In this document: in pieces, positions 17,712 to 25,872 of the stretch | How the letters are laid out: the number at the start of each line of letters is the position of its first letter | Numbering within the stretch: the stretch's first letter is position 1 | Assembly: GCF_947491795.1 (NCBI RefSeq) | Contig: NZ_CANLKW010000003.1 | Coordinates: forward strand, 682,001-746,000 | From: an uncultured Roseobacter sp. | Lineage (GTDB): Bacteria; Pseudomonadota; Alphaproteobacteria; Rhodobacterales; Rhodobacteraceae | Reading direction: 5' to 3' | Length of the DNA: 64,000 bases | Position numbers and translations under genes: made by a program | The notes under the pieces: model-generated | The model's database searches: none | Told to the model about the DNA's origin: nothing | What the model saw: only the letters and a program-made list of their open reading frames with translations

Positions 17712-18989
17712 ATGACACTTGCCGACCCAAATACGCTTTCTGCCGGTGCCCCGGGTACTGCCGCTGCGCGCGCGCGCGCTCAGGGCTCAGGACGTGTGCG
17801 TGATCTCAGGCTCGACTTTTTCCGTGGTATTGCGATGTTCATTATTCTGTTCGCGCACACGCCGGGAAATTTCTTTACCTCATGGATTCCTGCCCGCTGG
17901 GGTTTTTCGGATGCGACAGAAATTTTTGTGTTCTGTTCCGGCATGGCCTCTGCAATTGCTTTCGGGTCAACCTTTGACCGGGCTGGTTTCGTTCTGGGCA
18001 CAGCCCGTGTGGGCTACCGCGTCTGGCAGGTTTACTGGGCGCACGTCGGTCTGTTTTTCGCAACGGTCGCGATGGTCGTTTTCCTGACTGGTCTCGACAT
18101 CACCGGACGCAATTACTGGGGTCAGCTCAATCTCTGGCCGCTCTTTGTCGAAAGCGAACGCTGGGCGAACCAGGACATATGGCTCAGCTTTATGACGCTG
18201 CGCTATGTGCCGAACTACTTTGACATTCTGCCCATGTACATGATCGTGCTGGTGATGATGCCGGTTGTGATGGCCCTGGCCCGGGTAAACCTGTGGCTGG
18301 TAGCAGCTTTCATTGCCGCAACATGGCTTATGGGACAACGGGCCCTTACAGATATGCTGGGCCTGCCGCACTGGAATTTTGTGGCCGAGCCCTGGATCAA
18401 AGACAACGGCACGCAGCGGGAGTGGTTTTTTAATCCGTTCGGATGGCAACTGATCTTCTTTACCGGCTTTGCCTTTATGCGCGGCTGGCTGCCCAAACCA
18501 CCCGTTGCGCCATGGCTGATCGGTCTCGCACTGTTTCTGGTGCTGGCGAACATTCCGCTGAGCAACATCGGCGTCCGCGAATTCGGGTTTGACTGGGCGC
18601 GTGACTGGCGTGTTGAGAACCGCGCGTGGATCACGAAATCCGATTTCGGCATTTTGCGCTATATCCATTTTCTGGCCCTTGCGTACCTCTGCTGGGTGGC
18701 CGCCGGGGACAAGGGCGCCCGGTTGCTGGCCACAGGTCAGAGCATTGCTGCGCGCGTCTGGCAGCGCGCGCTGACGATCATCCTGAAAGTGGGGCAGCAG
18801 TCTCTTGCCGTCTTTATCGTCAGCATGTTCACCGCGCGTGTCAGCGGTTTTGCGCTCGACGCGCTCGGGCGGGACACTCTGACAGTGATCGCTGTAAACT
18901 TTGCGGGCATGGGCATTCTGGTCCTGACCGCCTACAGCGCCAGCTGGTTTAAATCCCAGCCATGGCGCGTACAGAAAGGAGCTGCCTGA
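17712..18989 (+). CDS. opgC: OpgC, glucan modification acyltransferase-like membrane protein
   Basis: 425 residues with about ten transmembrane helices. The start of the core is RDLRLDFFRGIAMFIILFAHTPGNF, the OpgC N-terminal signature (acyltransferase-3 superfamily), with SDATEIFVFCSGMASAIAFG following. OpgC succinylates or otherwise decorates osmoregulated periplasmic glucans at the inner membrane. The TGA overlaps the next ATG (TGATG), so opgC, opgG and opgH are translationally coupled. Substrate (succinyl group) is inferred from the family. Confidence 0.93.
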   Translation: MTLADPNTLSAGAPGTAAARARAQGSGRVRDLRLDFFRGIAMFIILFAHTPGNFFTSWIPARWGFSDATEIFVFCSGMASAIAFGSTFDRAGFVLGTARVGYRVWQVYWAHVGLFFATVAMVVFLTGLDITGRNYWGQLNLWPLFVESERWANQDIWLSFMTLRYVPNYFDILPMYMIVLVMMPVVMALARVNLWLVAAFIAATWLMGQRALTDMLGLPHWNFVAEPWIKDNGTQREWFFNPFGWQLIFFTGFAFMRGWLPKPPVAPWLIGLALFLVLANIPLSNIGVREFGFDWARDWRVENRAWITKSDFGILRYIHFLALAYLCWVAAGDKGARLLATGQSIAARVWQRALTIILKVGQQSLAVFIVSMFTARVSGFALDALGRDTLTVIAVNFAGMGILVLTAYSASWFKSQPWRVQKGAA

Positions 18990-20512
18990 TGCTGCGACGT
19001 GATGTTCTCAAATCACTGATGGCAATGGTGGCGGTGCCAACAGTTGCTCTCGCGCAGGAGCCTGGCCTGCAACTGGGGGACGGTACGCCTTTTGACGCAG
19101 AAACTGTAATCAGCCGGGCCCGCGCTCTGGCTGCAAAGCCCTACAGCCCGCGCGATTTTATCCCGGAAAGCTGGCGCAATCTGACCTATGACCAGTACCG
19201 CAAGATCTGGTTCGACAGCCGCAATGCGCTCTGGGAGGGCACGGATAGGCCGCAGCGCGTTGATGTATTTCCGCCCGGGCTCTACTTTCCGCAGCCGGTT
19301 GAAATCAGTGTCATCGACGGCGGCCGCGCAAGGCCTCTGGCCTTTGACATGGGTGTATTCGACAAGACGGACAAATTCCCGGATGTCGAGATCGACGGCA
19401 CACTGGGATACTCCGGGTTGCGACTGCGTGCAGAGCTCGAACAGCCCGGGATTTTTCAGGAATATGCCGTTTTCCAGGGGGCCAGCTATTTCCGCGGCAT
19501 TGGAACCGGCGAGATTTACGGGCTGTCGGCGCGCGGTCTGGCCCTGAAAACCGGTGATCCCGCGGGCGAAGAGTTTCCGGATTTCACGGCCTTCTGGCTG
19601 GAAACACCACAGCCCGGCGCAAAACGGGTGGTTCTGCATGCGCTGCTCGACAGCCCCAGTTGCACAGGCGCGTACAGGTTCGACATTATGCATGGCGAGA
19701 CCCTGCAGATGCGTGTGTCTGCAACCCTTTTTGCCCGCGAGGACATGCGTCACGTCGGCATTGCCCCTCTGACATCCATGTTCCTTTTTGATGAAACAAT
19801 GCGGCAGCGGTTTTCTGATTTCCGCCCCGCGGTTCACGACAGCGACGGGCTGCTGATCCACAATGGCGCAGGTGAAGTGATCTGGCGGCCCCTGGCAAAT
19901 CCAGTGTCTTTGCAGATCAGCGCCTTTTCAGACAACAATCCGCGCGGTTTTGGCCTGATGCAGCGCCCGCGCACCTTTGGGGATTTCGCGGATCTTGAGG
20001 CGCTTTATCACAAGCGCCCCGCGCTTTGGGTGACCCCTGGTGAAGACTGGGGCCAGGGCTCCGTGGCGCTCGTGGAAATTCCGGCTGATCTTGAGATCTA
20101 CGACAACATCGTTGCCTACTGGCGTCCGGCACGGCCCATTGCCGTAGGCGAAAGCCACCAGATGAGCTATACGCTCGACTGGGGTGCATCGCCTGCCCCA
20201 TCATCCGGTATGCCCCTGCGTGTGCTGAACACTGCGATCGGCGGCAGGCCAGAGGGTGGCAACATCGTCGCAATTGACTTTGAGGACAGCGCGCTGGTGC
20301 CCGATGACCTGTCGCGGCTGGACATTCTCGTGCGCGGCAGCGCAGGCGAGGTCACGCCCGGGCTGGTGCAGCGCAACCCGGAAACCAACGGACCGCGCCT
20401 GGCGTTCACATTCAAACCGGGAGAGGCCGATCTGATTGAATTCCGTGCGCAGCTGCGTCTGGACGGTGCCCCGCTGAGCGAAGTCTGGCTCTACCGCTGG
20501 ACTGCCGGATGA
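18989..20512 (+). CDS. opgG: Periplasmic glucan biosynthesis protein OpgG (MdoG)
   Basis: 507 residues from the ATG at 18989 (MLRRDVLKSLMAMVAVPTVALA), giving a signal peptide with an RR start that could be Tat-type. The mature part opens with FDAETVISRARALAAKPYSP and YDQYRKIWF, and contains SYFRGIGTGEIYGLSARGLA, all typical of MdoG. The protein acts in the periplasm on the glucan backbone; recent family work shows glucanase-type activity for OpgD/OpgG. It overlaps opgC by one base and opgH by four. A longer frame start at 18962 would bury the signal peptide and is rejected. Confidence 0.95.
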   Translation: MLRRDVLKSLMAMVAVPTVALAQEPGLQLGDGTPFDAETVISRARALAAKPYSPRDFIPESWRNLTYDQYRKIWFDSRNALWEGTDRPQRVDVFPPGLYFPQPVEISVIDGGRARPLAFDMGVFDKTDKFPDVEIDGTLGYSGLRLRAELEQPGIFQEYAVFQGASYFRGIGTGEIYGLSARGLALKTGDPAGEEFPDFTAFWLETPQPGAKRVVLHALLDSPSCTGAYRFDIMHGETLQMRVSATLFAREDMRHVGIAPLTSMFLFDETMRQRFSDFRPAVHDSDGLLIHNGAGEVIWRPLANPVSLQISAFSDNNPRGFGLMQRPRTFGDFADLEALYHKRPALWVTPGEDWGQGSVALVEIPADLEIYDNIVAYWRPARPIAVGESHQMSYTLDWGASPAPSSGMPLRVLNTAIGGRPEGGNIVAIDFEDSALVPDDLSRLDILVRGSAGEVTPGLVQRNPETNGPRLAFTFKPGEADLIEFRAQLRLDGAPLSEVWLYRWTAG

Positions 20513-22392
20513 CAGAGCAGCCGCATATCTCCATGCCCCCCCGGGCGCCTTTGCAGATGCGGGTGCAGGACCTGACCGCGACGCCGGAGCCGAGGCCAAC
20601 AGCCCACACTGCGCCGCCGCGCCTGATGCGCTGGCGACTGGGTGTATTCCTGCCTGCGTTGATGGGAACAGCGTTGCTGGTTGCGGGCATGTATGGCTGG
20701 CTGTCCGAGACCGGTATGACGGGCCTCGAATGGGCGCTTCTTACGATGATCGGGGCGACCTTTGTGTGGGTTTCACTTTCTGTAAGCACCATCGGCGTTG
20801 CCGTCGCCGGACTTCTGGCGCGCGAGGATGCTGATGATCCGGCAGTTGCCACAGCTGCCGGAATGGATGTCGCGCTGCTGGTGCCAGTCCACAACGAAGA
20901 CCCAAGCGATGTGTTCGGCAACGCGGCGGCAATGCTTGACGATCTTGCCCGCCGTGACAGCCCGCACAGGTATACGTTGTTCATCCTTTCCGACAGTTCC
21001 GATGCTGACATCATCCAGGACGAAACCCGCGCCTTTGCAGCACTCGAGGCGGGGGCACCCACCGGGTTTGCCGTGCACTACAGGCGCCGCGAAACGAACA
21101 CGGACAAGAAGGTAGGCAATCTGGTCGACTGGATTACCGGTTGGGGTGCCGGCTGGGAGGCCATGCTGGTGCTGGATGCTGACAGTCTGATGACCGGCAA
21201 GGCCATAGACAGGCTGTCCAGTGAGCTGAGCCGGGATCCTGACGCCGGTCTGATCCAGACCTTTCCCATGCTGATCGGTGCGGGCACTCTTTTTGCCCGG
21301 CTGCAGCAGTTCTCGAATATCGCTTACGGCTGGCTCCTGGCCGAAGGGCTGGCAAACTGGGCGCAGACCGAAGGCAACTACTGGGGTCACAATGCCATCA
21401 TCCGCACCCGTGCTTTTGCCGCCTCTGCCGGGTTGCCGTATCTGGCCGACAGCAAGGGGCGTTCCGAGCTTATCCTCAGCCACGATTTTGTCGAAGCCGG
21501 TCTTCTGCGCCGCGCGGGCTGGCAGGTGCGTTTCCTGCCACGCGTCACCGGCAGCTTTGAGGAAACACCTGGCACGCTGATCGACTATGTTCTGCGCGAC
21601 CAGCGATGGTGCCGCGGAAATCTGCAACACCTGCGCCTGCTGGGCACCGCCGGGCTGCATCCGGTTTCCCGTTTCCATCTGCTGCATGGTGCCGTGGCCT
21701 ATCTGTTGTCGCCCGCCTGGTTCTTTTTACTTGTGGTCTGGGCTCTGCTCGGGAAAAGCGCTGAAACCAACGTGATCCGCTACTTCAACGAAGCCAATCC
21801 GCTCTTTCCGGACTGGCCCCCCGCGATGAGCCATATCGATTCAGCCGTCTTTCTGGTGATTATGTATGCGATGCTGCTGACCCCGAAACTGGTTGGCGCG
21901 GGCATCATCGCCCTGCACCCCAAAGCAACCAGGGTTTACGGCGGCAGACCTGCTTTTCTGGGCGCATTCCTGGCCGAGATTGTGCTGTCGGTCGCCTATG
22001 CGCCGATACTGATGATCCAGCAGACCCGCGCTGTGATCCGGGCGGGATTGGGCAAAAAAGTCACCTGGGCACCCCAGGCCCGTGCGGCCCGCGCTTACCC
22101 CGCATCCGTTTTGCTGCGGTTTCACTGGGTTGAAACCCTGCTGGGCGCCGTGCTGCTGGCCGGGCTCGCATCCGGCCTTGTTTCCTTGTGGCTGGTGCCG
22201 ATTGCGGTAAGCCTTGCGCTCGCCGTGCCGCTCTCGGCACTCAGCGCACTGCCTGTGGCTGGCCGTATGCCGGGCCCTTTGCGCATGAACAGCCCGCACA
22301 CGCTGCGCGAGCCTGCTATCGTTGCCCGCGCGCTGGAACAGCGACGCAGGGTCTCCGAGCACCTGTCCGCAACAAGAGTGCCCGCTGAATAG
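20509..22392 (+). CDS. opgH: Glucan biosynthesis glucosyltransferase OpgH (MdoH)
   Basis: 627 residues, shorter than the E. coli enzyme (about 850) but complete. Two N-terminal transmembrane helices precede a GT2 domain with DVALLVPVHNEDPSDVFGNA, LVLDADSLMTG (DxD-type) and the QRWCRGNLQH (Q/RxxRW) motif. Several C-terminal transmembrane helices follow. It polymerises UDP-glucose into beta-1,2-glucan while exporting it across the inner membrane. Last gene of opgCGH, ending about 35 bp before a double hairpin. Confidence 0.96.
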   Translation: MTEQPHISMPPRAPLQMRVQDLTATPEPRPTAHTAPPRLMRWRLGVFLPALMGTALLVAGMYGWLSETGMTGLEWALLTMIGATFVWVSLSVSTIGVAVAGLLAREDADDPAVATAAGMDVALLVPVHNEDPSDVFGNAAAMLDDLARRDSPHRYTLFILSDSSDADIIQDETRAFAALEAGAPTGFAVHYRRRETNTDKKVGNLVDWITGWGAGWEAMLVLDADSLMTGKAIDRLSSELSRDPDAGLIQTFPMLIGAGTLFARLQQFSNIAYGWLLAEGLANWAQTEGNYWGHNAIIRTRAFAASAGLPYLADSKGRSELILSHDFVEAGLLRRAGWQVRFLPRVTGSFEETPGTLIDYVLRDQRWCRGNLQHLRLLGTAGLHPVSRFHLLHGAVAYLLSPAWFFLLVVWALLGKSAETNVIRYFNEANPLFPDWPPAMSHIDSAVFLVIMYAMLLTPKLVGAGIIALHPKATRVYGGRPAFLGAFLAEIVLSVAYAPILMIQQTRAVIRAGLGKKVTWAPQARAARAYPASVLLRFHWVETLLGAVLLAGLASGLVSLWLVPIAVSLALAVPLSALSALPVAGRMPGPLRMNSPHTLREPAIVARALEQRRRVSEHLSATRVPAE

Positions 22393-22426
22393 AGCTGGGT
22401 GTTTCGTCCGCTTCCGAATTACAGCC

Positions 22427-22463
22427 AAAAAAAACGTTCTGAGCCCGGGGGGGCATCAGAACG
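22427..22463 (-). terminator. Intrinsic terminator after the YHS-rhodanese operon
   Basis: CGTTCTGA (22435-22442) and TCAGAACG (22456-22463) form a perfect 8-bp stem. On the minus strand the stem is followed by eight T residues (22434-22427), a textbook rho-independent terminator. It probably also blocks read-through from opgH on the other strand. Confidence 0.75.
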
Positions 22464-22469
22464 GTTTCC

Positions 22470-22492
22470 GACGGAGCCGCTGGTGCTCCGTC
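22470..22492. terminator. Second hairpin in the opgH/rhodanese convergent gap
   Basis: GACGGAGC (22470-22477) pairs with GCTCCGTC (22485-22492), loop CGCTGGT, directly beside the stronger terminator. There is no long T-run on either side; it may assist termination or protect 3' ends. Confidence 0.45.
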
Positions 22493-22505
22493 TTGGGTCA
22501 ATAAT

Positions 22506-23003
22506 TCAGGGCCTGTAGACCGGCAGTTCCCGCTTGATCCAGCCGGGGCCGGCACCAGACCCCAGCATGCCCTCAGGCACGTCAATGATCCGGGTGAACC
22601 CTGCCGCCTGCAAACGTTCGGTCATGCGCCGCGAACGAACGCCGCGCGCGCAGATCAGCGCCACTGGCATACTGCGATCGCCGTTGGTTTTCAGCAGCAG
22701 CTCATCGATGAAATCAGCGCGGCGCATATCAATCGGCAGGGCACCCTCGCCAACGCCCCAGCGCTCCCACTCATCCGGGCGCCGGATGTCCACAAGTGTG
22801 ATTTCACCGCCGACAGCGGCTCGGTGTGCCTCGTCCGGACTGATGGCAGCATCGCCGCCGTTTTCGGCCAGCACATTGTACCACTGGGCAGCGACAGCAC
22901 CACCGGTGGCAATACCGGCGAGGCCCAAAACAAGTGCACCCCGCCGCGTCATCCGCAGCGGGGGTTTTGGCTGGCCGTCCCTGGTCAGATCAGGCCGGTG
23001 CAT
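22506..23003 (-). CDS. Exported or membrane-anchored rhodanese-like protein
   Basis: 165 residues. The N-terminus RMTRRGALVLGLAGIATGGAV has a twin-Arg followed by a hydrophobic stretch, suggesting Tat export or an uncleaved anchor. The rest is one rhodanese domain: ITLVDIRRPDEWERWGVGEGA, and an active-site loop LICARGVRSRR with the catalytic Cys. Rhodaneses move sulfane sulfur; the partner is unknown. The start is two bases after the YHS-protein stop, so the two are one operon. Confidence 0.88.
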   Translation of the reverse strand: MHRPDLTRDGQPKPPLRMTRRGALVLGLAGIATGGAVAAQWYNVLAENGGDAAISPDEAHRAAVGGEITLVDIRRPDEWERWGVGEGALPIDMRRADFIDELLLKTNGDRSMPVALICARGVRSRRMTERLQAAGFTRIIDVPEGMLGSGAGPGWIKRELPVYRP

Positions 23004-23005
23004 GA

Positions 23006-23530
23006 TCAGTTAACCGGTGCAGAACTGGAAAACTGTGGAATGGCGCGGTCAGAAGCCGCCGCGGATTCAATGTTTACCCAGTTGTTTTCAGACTTGGACA
23101 GGTTGCCGGAAATGTCTTCTTCCCAGAAGCCCACCACGTTTCTGGTGATGTTCAGGTAGAGTTTGTCATCCACGATCCGCCACAGGTTGGGGTTGGCCGG
23201 TACTTTGCCGCCCTGCGCCACGCCGTAAGCGCAATGCCCGTCGTACTGAGGCGCGTAAGCGGCCGGATTGGCAACAAAACGGTCGCGGTTTGCTTCGCTC
23301 GAAAAGGCGAAAACGGCACCATTGTATTCAGCGGTAATGTCTTTGTCGCCGGGAACGGCCGCAGGCTGTGCTGTGCCAACGGATGACTGCTCCAGGTCAA
23401 AATAGGCGACGACGTCGTAACCTGAAACGGCAAACCCTGTGGGGTCGACATACTGATCACCCGCATAGGACGCTGTTGCGAAAGTTGCTGCTACGGCTGT
23501 TGCAGCCAGAAGATTCATGGGGAAACGCAT
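23006..23530 (-). CDS. Secreted YHS-domain protein
   Basis: 174 residues with a signal peptide (about 23 residues, ending SYA). The YHS domain is recognisable in GFAVSGYDVVAYF, YNGAVFAFSSEANRDRFVANPAAYAPQYDGHCAYGVAQG. YHS domains resemble heavy-metal-associated folds and may bind metal, though the single Cys here argues against a classical metal site. It is first in an operon with the rhodanese-like gene. Physiological role unknown. Confidence 0.88.
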   Translation of the reverse strand: MRFPMNLLAATAVAATFATASYAGDQYVDPTGFAVSGYDVVAYFDLEQSSVGTAQPAAVPGDKDITAEYNGAVFAFSSEANRDRFVANPAAYAPQYDGHCAYGVAQGGKVPANPNLWRIVDDKLYLNITRNVVGFWEEDISGNLSKSENNWVNIESAAASDRAIPQFSSSAPVN

Positions 23531-23701
23531 ATGGGCATACTCCGGTTCTGACGGTTTTCGCGGACCCAGCGTCCGCCTGTGGCCAACATGTAAAAGCTAA
23601 ATCCCTCGCTGTGCACCCTGTTACCGCCCTTCTCGCAGGCTTGTGACAATTTCCCGATATGCGTGATCAGAATGTGAATACCTCCCCGTAAAGACGCCCG
23701 A

Positions 23702-24499
23702 TTATTTCAGACGCGGCGGTTTTTCAGGATCGCTCCCCGGGGCCGCGGGGACACTGGAAACGTTTTCCGGCAGCTGTGGCAGATCAAATCGCAGACCGTA
23801 CTGCTCCAGCTTGGCTGCCAGGGGGTCGGCGCTGCTGAAAAAGCCGACATCCATTTCACCGGCCTCGATACCGGAAAACGTCAGCGCTTCGGCTGCCGCT
23901 CGGGCGAGCGCATCCTGTGCCTGGGGCACAGCGTCGACAAAGGCCAGAAGATGCCCCCGACCGCCGCCGTCGTAGTGCACCCCGGCAAGGCACGCAAAAC
24001 GCGCAAGCCCCATCGCGGTTGCCAGTTTTGTGTCTATTGCGGCGATCAGACTGTCGGGCAGACCGGCGGGCGCCTCGACCTGTGTGATCCGTGCTTCCAC
24101 CTCGTCCGGTGCATTTCCCAAGGTCCGGGCAAGCCACTCCGCAGCCTCTGCCGGCAGCAGCACTGATGACGGGGCCACATCGGGGTTCAGGCCGAGGCCG
24201 ATCCCCTGCCCTTGCAGCATCCCGGCAATCGCCCGGCCGGAGAGTGCCACGTAAGCTGCAGTCTGTCCGGCGAAGGCCGCCAGCCTTTCCAGCCGGTCAA
24301 ACACCAGAACATAGCGGGCATCGCCCACGTCGAACAGCTCCGGCGTTACCGTTTCATCCGTGTCATCAGGTTCTGCTTCCAGCATCAGAAACAGTTCGCA
24401 ATCGGCCAGCCGTTCGTAAAAACCCAGACGCGCCGTATCGCTGTCCGGGGCGGCCATCATCGCGGCATGTGCGGCATCCAGTGGGGTTGTGTCAGTCAT
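23702..24499 (-). CDS. SseB-family protein
   Basis: 265 residues from the ATG at 24499 (MTDTTPLDAAHAAMM). The N-terminal half matches the SseB domain: DTARLGFYERLADCELFLML, RYVLVFDRLERLAAF, then GRAIAGMLQGQGIGLGLNP. The C-terminal part resembles the SseB C-terminal extension (CLAGVHYDGGGRGHLLAFVDAV). No catalytic residues are known for the family. It stands alone, with a 713-bp gap upstream. An in-frame start six codons earlier is possible but has no better ribosome site. Confidence 0.85.
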   Translation of the reverse strand: MTDTTPLDAAHAAMMAAPDSDTARLGFYERLADCELFLMLEAEPDDTDETVTPELFDVGDARYVLVFDRLERLAAFAGQTAAYVALSGRAIAGMLQGQGIGLGLNPDVAPSSVLLPAEAAEWLARTLGNAPDEVEARITQVEAPAGLPDSLIAAIDTKLATAMGLARFACLAGVHYDGGGRGHLLAFVDAVPQAQDALARAAAEALTFSGIEAGEMDVGFFSSADPLAAKLEQYGLRFDLPQLPENVSSVPAAPGSDPEKPPRLK

Positions 24500-24681
24500 C
24501 CGGTGCCTTTCTTGCATCCTGCCGCGGCCCGGGCAAACCGTTGGCCTCGAACCACGGGCTTTGTCGAACCTATCCCGTATTGCGCCAGCTCGGATGTGGC
24601 AAGACCCGGATGCCCCGGCTGCGGCCGGTCTGTTTCCGCACCGCTGCGGTTACCGATGCGACAGGTCCCCGGAGGTTTTTT

Positions 24682-24759
24682 ATGGCACAGGCACCAATAG
24701 CCAATGACACAGCCACAGCCGGCAGCATCCTGAGAACGTCTTTGCGCCAGGTCGAGTGA
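24682..24759 (+). CDS. Possible 25-residue small protein
   Basis: The frame MAQAPIANDTATAGSILRTS plus five residues is preceded by GGAGG (24671-24675) six bases before its ATG. Apart from this ribosome site there is no support; it has no hydrophobic segment and no similarity that I recognise. It is the only small frame in the long gap with a good start. Confidence 0.2.
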   Translation: MAQAPIANDTATAGSILRTSLRQVE

Positions 24760-25089
24760 AGATGCGGGGTGGGCATAAACCAAAAAACCGGTCCAGTGGC
24801 CGGCCGGAAAACCGGGGCGCGCGCAGAGTACAGGCAGACGGTTCCGAGCGGATATCTTGCATAAAAACTGACGTAAGGCCGGCACCACCCGATGAAATGA
24901 CCCGGCCGTCACTTCCGGAAACCACAAATGACCAAACTTTGTGCAGACAGCTAATGAAGCTCCGGGTTCAGGAGGCTGTCAGTCTGACCTGCCTGACCAG
25001 GTTATGATCGCCGTGCGGCGGGAAATTGCGCACAATCGTTTTTCGCAGGCATGTTATCGCCAACAAAGCGCCGACAATGCTGGGCTGCG

Positions 25090-25119
25090 TTGTACATTTG
25101 TTTCAATTCGCGACATAAT
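25090..25119 (+). promoter_or_regulatory. Candidate promoter of the capsule export genes
   Basis: TTGTAC (25090-25095) and CATAAT (25114-25119) are 18 bp apart in AT-rich DNA, leaving a leader of about 85 bp before the KpsT-like start at 25213. A weak hairpin (GCTCT/AGAGC) lies in that leader. Confidence 0.3.
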
Positions 25120-25212
25120 TAAGTCAAATTCAGTGGATATTCCTGAAAATAAGCTCTGGCTTTAAAGAGCATTCAAGCCCGTGTCGGGCCAAAAGAGGCA
25201 GGCGGAGCAGTC

Positions 25213-25872
25213 ATGCTGGCGTTCGAGAATGTATCCAAGTCCTTCTGGACCGGGACTCAGCACAAGGTCATCCTGGATCAGGTGTCCTTTAAGGTTGAGC
25301 TTGGCAATTCGCTTGGCATCCTCGCGCCGAACGGGACCGGGAAAACGACCCTCATCAACATGATGGCCGGCCTTGAAAAACCCGATACCGGTGAAATCAG
25401 GCGGGGATGCAACATCTCGTTTCCGCTCGGTTTTATGGGTGGCGTGGTCAACAAGGTCTCGGCGGTTGAAAACGCACGCTATATCGCGCGGCTCTACGGG
25501 CTCGACCCCGACTACGTCGAGAGTTTCTGTCGCTGGATGTGCAACCTGGATGAATACTTCGAGCAACCTCTGGGCACATATTCCGCAGGCATGCGGGCAC
25601 GGTTTTGCTTTTCGCTGATGCTGGCGCTCGACTTTGATATGTATCTGATTGACGAAGGCATGCCATCAACCACTGATGCAGAATTCAACCGGCGTGCGGG
25701 AGAAGTTCTGCGCGAAAGGTTGCAGTCCACGACAATCGTGATCGTCTCTCATCAGCCCGAAATACTCGAGAAATTCGCCCGCTCTGCTGCAGTTCTGATC
25801 GGCGGTCATTTTCATATGTTCGATACTCTGGAAGAAGCGAAACAGCTTTATGACTACGAAACCCACAGCTAA
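25213..25872 (+). CDS. Capsular polysaccharide export ATPase, KpsT/CtrD-like
   Basis: 219 residues, the short ATPase typical of ABC-2 polysaccharide exporters. Walker A GILAPNGTGKTT at 35-46 (A and P replace the usual G at the start), signature YSAGMRAR at 123-130, Walker B FDMYLIDEG at 141-149, and the switch His in VSHQPE. KpsT-type ATPases drive export of Kdo-linked capsule lipids through KpsM. No KpsM gene is nearby. A GGAG site precedes the ATG. The end overlaps the KpsE-like gene by 23 bp. Confidence 0.92.
   Translation: MLAFENVSKSFWTGTQHKVILDQVSFKVELGNSLGILAPNGTGKTTLINMMAGLEKPDTGEIRRGCNISFPLGFMGGVVNKVSAVENARYIARLYGLDPDYVESFCRWMCNLDEYFEQPLGTYSAGMRARFCFSLMLALDFDMYLIDEGMPSTTDAEFNRRAGEVLRERLQSTTIVIVSHQPEILEKFARSAAVLIGGHFHMFDTLEEAKQLYDYETHS

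Larger units (their letters stand above)
24500..25212. other. 713-bp intergenic region without a convincing gene
   Basis: This is the longest gene-free stretch of the window. Frames of 60-140 codons exist on both strands but lack family similarity, good starts or codon bias. The best small frame is at 24682-24759. The last 200 bp are AT-rich and contain a candidate promoter for the capsule locus (25090-25119). I see no tRNA, hairpin terminator or repeat. Confidence 0.6.

Noticed and set aside
24570..24776. 68-codon frame on the minus strand with a hydrophobic stretch ending GAC, like a lipobox
   Set aside because: No ribosome site, a long basic N-terminal region before the hydrophobic part, and no family that I recognise. 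A lipoprotein would need a start close to the hydrophobic stretch, which is lacking.
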